Source: Salinimonas profundi (lineage in GTDB: Bacteria > Pseudomonadota > Gammaproteobacteria > Enterobacterales > Alteromonadaceae). Taken from it: 64,000 bases of DNA. Within the stretch, counting starts at the first letter, position 1, and every line of letters begins with the position of its first letter. The stretch is taken from positions 98,823 through 162,822 of the forward strand of contig NZ_JABBXD010000009.1 in the NCBI RefSeq assembly GCF_014750655.1, read 5' to 3'. Positions 58,967 through 64,000 of the stretch are shown one piece after another. Under the pieces are notes generated by a model that searched no databases, was not told where the DNA came from, and saw nothing but the letters and a program-made list of their open reading frames with translations. The position numbers and the translations under genes were made by a program.

Positions 58967-58979
58967 GACTTTGGTCTTA
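58967..58979. promoter_or_regulatory. Copy B of 13-bp direct repeat in the acs-porin intergenic region
   Basis: Identical to the repeat at 58911-58923. It lies 107 bp upstream of the porin start, so one pair of sites could serve both divergent genes. Confidence 0.5.
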
Positions 58980-59085
58980 TGCGACCATCCGCTTATTTCC
59001 AATACATCGTTAATGGTCCACCCTAACAGACATTCACGATATTTTAACATAATTGTAACCAATCACATGTAGACGGGACAGACTG

Positions 59086-60240
59086 ATGAAACACACAATG
59101 AAAAAAACCGCCGTCGTTTGCGCATTGTCTTCGCTGGGATTTTGTGCAAGTGCAGCCACATTGGGCAATACCGATGTGGCCTTCTCTGGCTATATCAAAG
59201 CCGATGCGATGGTATCAGACTACTCAGACGGCTCCCTGCCTTCTGGGAGCATTGGACGCGACTTTTACATTCCCTCGTTAACGCCCGTAGGCGGGCCGGA
59301 TGAAGATGTGCAGTTTGATGCGCACATCAGACAGTCTCGCTTTCGGTTTGCGACAGAAACCCCTACTGAAAGCGGTGATAGCATAAAAGGCGTACTGGAA
59401 CTTGATTTCATTGTAACCAGTGGCGGTGACGAGCGTATCAGCAACTCTTATTTGCCGCGGGTTCGCCACGCCTACCTGCAATACAAAAACTGGCTCGTAG
59501 GTCAAACCTGGACCACCTTTATGGATGTATCCATATTGCCTGACTCTTTGGATTTTATCGGCGTCACCGACGGGGTGACATTTGGTCGTCAGACCATGGT
59601 CCGGTATACCAACGGCGGACTGGAAGTCGCGCTTGAAAACCCTGAAACCACTGTCACACCATTTGGTGGTGGTGGCCGCATTGTAGCTGATGATAACTCG
59701 GTTCCCGATCTCATCGCAGCCTATACAGTTCGCGATGACTGGGGACATGTCAAAGTCGCTGGGTTAATGCGCCAGCTGTCTTACAATGATGGTGCGTTGG
59801 TGGATGCAGATGAGACCGGATACGGCATCGCTATTTCAAGTAAAATCAATCTGGGCGCTGATGATTTACGCATGATGTTTAATACAGGCGCAGGTATGGG
59901 CCGTTATTCTTCGCTGAACTCAGCAAATGGCGCGGTTATCACCCAGAACAATGATTTGGAGACAATTGATTCATATGGCTACTCCATTGCCTATCGACAT
60001 GTATGGAGCGAACGCTCAGCCTCATCAATTATGTTTTCAGCGTTAAATGTCGACAACGATACCAGTCTTACCGGCATGGGTGTTACCGAAAGTTCATACA
60101 GCACTCGGGTTAATTACCTGTACTCTCCGGTAAGTGCACTGACGCTGGGGGCGGAATACGCATTCGCTAAACGCGAGATAGAATCAGGGCTTGAGGGTGA
60201 TATGAATCGCATTCAGGTGTCAGCAAAATACGCGTTCTAA
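59086..60240 (+). CDS. DcaP-like outer membrane porin
   Basis: A 384-residue porin with a signal peptide (cut near CASAATL) and a trimeric-porin barrel resembling the DcaP family: GYIKADAMVSDYS near the start, RQSRFRFATETPT, LVGQTWTTFMD and the terminal VSAKYAF, where Phe ends the barrel. DcaP proteins admit small carboxylates. Divergence from acs across a shared promoter region with repeated sites implies co-regulation with acetate or dicarboxylate use. ATGs at 59086 and 59098 are both possible. Confidence 0.85.
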   Translation: MKHTMKKTAVVCALSSLGFCASAATLGNTDVAFSGYIKADAMVSDYSDGSLPSGSIGRDFYIPSLTPVGGPDEDVQFDAHIRQSRFRFATETPTESGDSIKGVLELDFIVTSGGDERISNSYLPRVRHAYLQYKNWLVGQTWTTFMDVSILPDSLDFIGVTDGVTFGRQTMVRYTNGGLEVALENPETTVTPFGGGGRIVADDNSVPDLIAAYTVRDDWGHVKVAGLMRQLSYNDGALVDADETGYGIAISSKINLGADDLRMMFNTGAGMGRYSSLNSANGAVITQNNDLETIDSYGYSIAYRHVWSERSASSIMFSALNVDNDTSLTGMGVTESSYSTRVNYLYSPVSALTLGAEYAFAKREIESGLEGDMNRIQVSAKYAF

Positions 60241-60272
60241 CACATCGTTGCTTAAGGGCGTCGGGTACGCCC

Positions 60273-61244
60273 TTATTCTTCTTTGCACCGCGCCTCCTGC
60301 TTGAGTGCTAACGCCATCTGGATATCGCATCGGGCATAAGGTGACGCCGCGCCCTTTACCTCGGTAAACCCCAGCTTCTTATACAGATTAATGGCTGCAG
60401 TCAACTGACGGTTACTCTCAAGATAGAGCTGTGAAGCACCTTTATCAAGCGCAGCATCAATGACTGCCTGCCCCAACATATATCCTATTCCCATCCCCTG
60501 ACATACCGGCGATACCGCCATTTTCGCCAGCTCGAACTGACTGTCGTTCATTTTAATCATCGCACAGGTTCCTATAACGTCTTTATTGACCATGGCAAGC
60601 AGGATGCTTCCACCTTGCTCAATAATCTTGTCGGGATCCTCAAGGGACGCATAGTCAGACGGTTCCATCACAAAAAACTGTTCTATCCACTGTTTATTGA
60701 GGTCATAAAACGCTTTAGCGTGCTGCCTGTGATAGGGGACGATCTGAACAGATTGCTGATTAAAACGTTGCGCGCTTATCTGTGTCCGTTGTGATAGCGA
60801 TTTTCTGCGCAGTGCTGTTTCGAACGCATCGACCAATGCCATAAATTCAGGATGAACACTGTTTGTCAGTAACTGCATGGCATTGCCCACATCCCGCGTT
60901 TGTGCACTTAAGGCTGGCAGCATTTGCTTTGCCGTAGGCGTCAAGCTAATAAGCGTTGAGCGCTTGTCCTGTTCGCTGGGTGTCACAGTCACGAGCGCCC
61001 GGACTCGCATTTGCTTAACAATTTTGCTGACAAATACATGCGAATGACCGGTCTGTTCGGCAAGCGCCTTTATACTTGATTGTGGCGTCTGCGACAGCAC
61101 CATAATAATCGGGAACCAGCTTGGTTCTATGTCGACGTTATATGATTGATATATTGAACCCGCGTCGGAAGAGAGCATTTCAGCCAAACGACGTAAGCGA
61201 CTACCCAGGGCCGCTTCAGCTAATTGTTTCAGAAGATCAGGCAT
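60273..61244 (-). CDS. MarR-type regulator fused to a GNAT acetyltransferase
   Basis: About 323 residues. The N-terminal half (about 1-145) is a MarR winged-helix domain (TPQSSIKALAEQTGHSHVFVSKIVKQM); the C-terminal half (about 160-310) is a GNAT domain (VCQGMGIGYMLGQAVIDAA, LYLESNRQLTAAINLYKKLGFTEV) with the acetyl-CoA pyrophosphate loop. This bifunctional layout is known in bacteria but its substrates are not. The ATG at 61244 has GGAG upstream. A perfect 18-bp palindrome 15 bp before the start should be its own operator. Confidence 0.88.
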   Translation of the reverse strand: MPDLLKQLAEAALGSRLRRLAEMLSSDAGSIYQSYNVDIEPSWFPIIMVLSQTPQSSIKALAEQTGHSHVFVSKIVKQMRVRALVTVTPSEQDKRSTLISLTPTAKQMLPALSAQTRDVGNAMQLLTNSVHPEFMALVDAFETALRRKSLSQRTQISAQRFNQQSVQIVPYHRQHAKAFYDLNKQWIEQFFVMEPSDYASLEDPDKIIEQGGSILLAMVNKDVIGTCAMIKMNDSQFELAKMAVSPVCQGMGIGYMLGQAVIDAALDKGASQLYLESNRQLTAAINLYKKLGFTEVKGAASPYARCDIQMALALKQEARCKEE

Positions 61245-61258
61245 CACAACTCCACATT

Positions 61259-61276
61259 TATGTAACTAGTTACATA
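61259..61276. promoter_or_regulatory. Perfect 18-bp palindrome, likely operator of the MarR-GNAT gene
   Basis: TATGTAACTAGTTACATA is fully self-complementary, lies 15 bp before the start codon and has the length and A+T-rich arms typical of MarR dimer sites. Confidence 0.7.
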
Positions 61277-61405
61277 GTTATTCAGATTGGTTATTCTGTC
61301 AATGTTGGTTCGCAACATTTGTGTTGATCAGAGGCTGGGTTTTGAGGCAGGTTTGAAGCTGCAAGGTCACATGCAAGATGCGACTGAGAATATCAGTGCA
61401 AAGCC

Positions 61406-61431
61406 ACAAAGGCGGCCGTAACCGCCTTTAT
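61406..61431 (-). terminator. Terminator downstream of the Tas-like reductase gene
   Basis: AAAGGCGG pairs with CCGCCTTT around a 6-base loop, 14 bp after the stop codon; the T run is short, so efficiency is uncertain. Confidence 0.65.
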
Positions 61432-61444
61432 AATTAGCTAGCCT

Positions 61445-62497
61445 TTAGAAAGCGATGGGATAACGCCGCATGGTTTCGTCAACAGATTGCAGCGTTTCTG
61501 CTGACAGTGTGATGCTGAACGCTTCAATATTTTCTTTTAACTGAGCCGTTGATGTAGCTCCGATAATCGTTGACGTAACACCCGGTACTTGCTGACACCA
61601 CGCAAGAGCCAGCTGAGAGGGCGTGATACCGGCATTCTTCGCGATGTTGATATATTCGTCGGTAGCCTCTCGTGCCAGAGGTGTATCCCTGAACAACCCT
61701 TGTCGCTGAACAAAGGTCCAGCGAGAGCCTTCTGGCCGCGCGCCACCCTGGTATTTTCCACTGAGTAATCCAGTGGCCAGCGGTGACCACGGAAGGTATG
61801 CAATATCTTCAAGGTGGCACATTTCGATAAGATAAGGCCAGTCTTTAGCATGCAGCAGATTAAATTCATTTTGAATGGATACCGGACGCGGCACACCCGT
61901 TTCACCGCAAAGCTTCAGAAAGGTATGGATCCCCCACGGCGTGTCATCAGATAACCCCCAATGGCGGATTTTGCCACTTTTTATAGCCTCACCGAGTGCC
62001 AGAACGATGCTTCGCATTTCCTCAACATTCTGTTTTTTGTTTAGCTGCGTTGGGTCTGTCATGCCAATCCACTGCTTGCCAAAGTGCGGGGAAGTCCGGT
62101 TAGGCCAATGCAGTTGATACACATCGATAACATCGGTTTGCAGACGTGTCAGCGATGCTTCTATCGCAGGCATGATGGCATCGCCGGTGATATTTTTTGC
62201 TTCACGGATCCACTCAATACCGCCCCCGGCGATTTTTGTCATGACGATGAGGTCCTGACGTTTGTGCTGGTTTCGGGAAAGCCAGTCGCCGATACACCGC
62301 TCTGTATCCGCGTAGGTGGGCGCATTAGGCGGTACAGGATACATCTCTGCGGTGTCCAGTACATTAATACCTGCGTCCAGCGCCATACCTATTTGCTCAT
62401 CAGCATCCTTCTGCGTATTCTGGATGCCCCAGGTCATGGTGCCTAAACAAATTTCTGAAACAGAAAGCTCACTGCTTCCTAACTGGTGATATTTCAT
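61445..62497 (-). CDS. NADP(H)-dependent aldo-keto reductase (Tas-like)
   Basis: About 350 residues. The ATG at 62497 (MKYHQLGSSELSVSEICLGTMTWG) has GGGAG upstream and overlaps the end of the sensor gene by 29 bp. The AKR active site is visible: Asp and Tyr in LDTAEMYPVPP, Lys in MTKIAGG and His in LHWPNRTS. It closely follows E. coli Tas, which can restore growth of tyrosine auxotrophs; the physiological substrate is not known. Confidence 0.88.
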   Translation of the reverse strand: MKYHQLGSSELSVSEICLGTMTWGIQNTQKDADEQIGMALDAGINVLDTAEMYPVPPNAPTYADTERCIGDWLSRNQHKRQDLIVMTKIAGGGIEWIREAKNITGDAIMPAIEASLTRLQTDVIDVYQLHWPNRTSPHFGKQWIGMTDPTQLNKKQNVEEMRSIVLALGEAIKSGKIRHWGLSDDTPWGIHTFLKLCGETGVPRPVSIQNEFNLLHAKDWPYLIEMCHLEDIAYLPWSPLATGLLSGKYQGGARPEGSRWTFVQRQGLFRDTPLAREATDEYINIAKNAGITPSQLALAWCQQVPGVTSTIIGATSTAQLKENIEAFSITLSAETLQSVDETMRRYPIAF

Positions 62498-63572
62498 TGT
62501 TCTCCCGAAGATGACTGCTGTCATTCTGCTGATTGTCGCGATGTTGCTGTCTCAGCGCTGCCTGTGTTTCCGCCAGTTCCAGTTCCATATTACGTCGTGA
62601 CTCGACCATTTCGTTGGCCAGCTCAGCTAATGACTTAAATTCTGCGAAACCGAGTTGTTTTGGATCAATTCTTTGATACTGGCGCTTACAGCGGTAAAAA
62701 AACATAACAAAATTAGCAAACGCGCTGTGAAAAGTCGCGAAGCTTTTGACCAACAACAGAATCAGTACGACTGAAGTGGTCAAAGCGATACTCAGGCTAT
62801 AAACACGAACCTGCTCAGTTTGATTGTTGATCAGAGGCTGAAAGGCAGTATCAATATGTTCCAGCTGCGCTTCAACATCATGAGCCTGCTGCCGGAACTG
62901 CCCTCTCAGCCCTTCGTTATGCGTTATGCCCATGGCTTTGTTTGCGGTAGCAAGCCGTGTGAAAAGCTGTATGTAAGCGTCCAGGAGTATCTTTTCATCA
63001 CCAGAGTCAGACCGGCGCACCAGTTTGTCTGTTAAAACATAAAAGCGCTTGGACGATTGCTGATCATTAAACAACATATACTCACGAGCTGCCACCCGTG
63101 CTTCAGCAAGCACTTCATCACTGCCAACGACAGGAGTCAGCTGTTGTTCCACGCTCGCCAGCTCACCCTTAAGTCCCAGTGTTTTTGTCAGCCCTATTTC
63201 TGTCTGAAGCTGCACCACCTGATTAAACAGCCGCTGATAATCAAATATACTTTGTGCTAACTGACCGGCCTGCTCGTCCGGATAATCGTGTTCTTTCATC
63301 ATTGGCACAAAACGGGCTAAACGCTGATTAAATATTTCTGCGCGACGAGTAAACCGGTGGTAATAGTCGATTTCGTGTCGTAACAAAAAATCTTTTTCAT
63401 GCCTACGCATCTGCAATAAGTCTTGCCCCAGCCGAAGCAGTAACTCACGTTGTTGATGCAGAGAAACAAGTTTTTGCGTAAAGAAATGCTGGCTGATAAC
63501 CAGTAAAGCCATTCCCAACACGCAAATTAAAAGCATTAGCAGCAGTCGGGACTTTATCGAGTCAAACTTCAT
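62469..63572 (-). CDS. HBM-like membrane sensor protein without an output domain
   Basis: A 367-residue protein with helix 1 at about 10-30, a periplasmic helical domain of about 220 residues, helix 2 at about 258-278, then a short cytoplasmic region with coiled-coil and Gln-rich tail (LELAETQAALRQQHRDN). The periplasmic RRHEKDFLLRHE and RVAAREYMLFN motifs are those of helical bimodular (HBM) sensory domains of chemoreceptors and kinases. No methyl-accepting, kinase or cyclase domain follows. It may signal through a partner protein or be a truncated receptor. It overlaps the Tas-like gene by 29 bp. Confidence 0.75.
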   Translation of the reverse strand: MKFDSIKSRLLLMLLICVLGMALLVISQHFFTQKLVSLHQQRELLLRLGQDLLQMRRHEKDFLLRHEIDYYHRFTRRAEIFNQRLARFVPMMKEHDYPDEQAGQLAQSIFDYQRLFNQVVQLQTEIGLTKTLGLKGELASVEQQLTPVVGSDEVLAEARVAAREYMLFNDQQSSKRFYVLTDKLVRRSDSGDEKILLDAYIQLFTRLATANKAMGITHNEGLRGQFRQQAHDVEAQLEHIDTAFQPLINNQTEQVRVYSLSIALTTSVVLILLLVKSFATFHSAFANFVMFFYRCKRQYQRIDPKQLGFAEFKSLAELANEMVESRRNMELELAETQAALRQQHRDNQQNDSSHLRENNEISPVRKQ

Positions 63573-63765
63573 AATCGCTCATCGCCTGGTAAAAGTGTGA
63601 CAACTGTACTCACGAAATATGAACAAAGCATTGCAGCGACAATCAAACCAGCTGATATCGAACTTCTCCTGTTAGCCCAATACGCTACTTTTTACTATCA
63701 GTTTGAACGGTTGTGTTACGAAAGAAATAGGATGATGGGTGTTACAGAATCATTTTGCAGATACA

Positions 63766-63795
63766 AAAAAAGGCCGCTTGCGCGACCTTTTTCAA
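63766..63795 (-). terminator. Terminator in the orientation of the tuf-like fragment
   Basis: On the minus strand AAAAAGGTCGC pairs with GCGGCCTTTTT around a short loop and ends in seven Ts, 22 bp after the TAA of the tuf-like tail. Confidence 0.75.
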
Positions 63796-63816
63796 GTGAC
63801 TGTGTGTCAGCTTAGA

Positions 63817-63911
63817 TTATTCAAAAATCTTCGCTACGACCGACATGAATGTCGGAAGTGCAGAAAATGCAGGAGCAATGTTTTGTCAGCACCAGCACCT
63901 ACTGTACGACC
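63817..63911 (-). pseudogene. EF-Tu (tuf) 3'-end fragment split by a 50-bp insert
   Basis: Reading the minus strand, 63911-63891 encodes GRTVGAG and 63840-63817 encodes VVAKIFE and a stop, which are adjacent in EF-Tu C-termini. Here 50 bp with a 16-bp palindrome (63840-63855) separate them and shift the frame. Sequence before GRTVGAG does not resemble EF-Tu. So this is a mosaic of short tuf pieces, not an intact gene end. Confidence 0.6.
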
Positions 63912-64000
63912 ACGTGACTGCGGGCTTCCTGCCCTTCGCCCTTCGGGCCATCCTTTTCGGGATGTTCAACATCGCTCCAGGCGATGTTGTCACGCCAATC
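63912..64000. repeat. Hairpin-rich, non-coding stretch at the right edge, probably part of a repeat element
   Basis: It contains a perfect AACATCGC/GCGATGTT stem (63968-63988) and several GCCCTTCGGGC-like dyads. It continues beyond the window. No coding feature is supported; the density of dyads and the adjoining tuf fragment suggest a dispersed repeat. Confidence 0.45.

Noticed and set aside
60250..60280. AAGGGCG/CGCCCTT hairpin between the porin and MarR-GNAT genes as a terminator
   Set aside because: The stem is 7 bp with a 7-base loop and the following bases are not a T run, so I did not call it, although it could be a weak bidirectional terminator.
63597..63815. Possible 72-residue plus-strand gene with a GTG start
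   Set aside because: It runs through the tuf-like terminator, has low-complexity ending and no recognisable domain.

Overview
The window is a contiguous, gene-dense stretch of a marine gammaproteobacterial chromosome, most likely an Alteromonas-type member of the Alteromonadales. This is judged from gene content rather than a marker gene: a sodium-pumping NADH:quinone reductase operon followed by apbE-nqrM and nearby dinB (an order also known from Vibrio), FabV, a CrbS/CrbR-type acetate switch, a DUF4212/sodium symporter pair, a DcaP-like porin and an Oar-like TonB receptor. I see no insertion sequence, integrase, prophage or CRISPR array.

Layout: 1-1856 holds a truncated YgjV-type membrane protein, the tRNA methylase trmN6 and a coupled NAD(P)-binding protein. 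1914-6202 holds two exported peptidases (DPP IV type and subtilisin type). 6249-11500 has a PH-domain protein, a PLP dehydratase overlapping an amidohydrolase, and two metallo-beta-lactamase-fold hydrolases. 11751-21075 has dinB-DUF1653 behind a LexA-like box, a GAF protein, nqrM, apbE and nqrFEDCBA. 21509-29169 is core metabolism (fabV, fklB, ppc, ahr, mdh, argR). 29202-35512 has a DJ-1 family protein, a TonB receptor and an unfamiliar two-gene unit (exported PhnD-like protein plus membrane protein with a basic cytoplasmic tail). 35669-44542 holds udk-nupC, a 2OG-Fe(II) oxygenase, a transglutaminase/TPR lipoprotein, a fasciclin protein, LysE, grxB, MAPEG, a response-regulator diguanylate cyclase with an Hpt protein, and a membrane protein.

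44585-45327 contains a tRNA-Leu(CAG) gene with two 159-bp tandem units directly downstream, each carrying a copy of the tRNA 3' end. 45404-60240 is largely one carbon-uptake module: exonuclease and DUF294/CBS protein, a symporter pair, CrbS, then (after the rimK cluster) CrbR and Acs, and a divergent porin. Two identical 13-bp sites lie between acs and the porin gene. 60273-63572 holds a MarR-GNAT fusion with a perfect 18-bp palindrome at its start, a Tas-like reductase and a membrane sensor without an output domain. The right edge (63766-64000) looks like a mosaic of short EF-Tu (tuf) 3'-end fragments and hairpins.

Functionally the window joins energy conservation (Na+-NQR and its FMN-transfer and assembly factors), acetate and C4 metabolism (Acs, Ppc, Mdh, symporter, CrbS/R), extracellular peptide breakdown, nucleoside salvage and nutrient-responsive control. 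The most unusual material is the pair of repeat structures that each copy the 3' end of a translation gene, the PhnD-like/membrane-protein pair and the output-less sensor.
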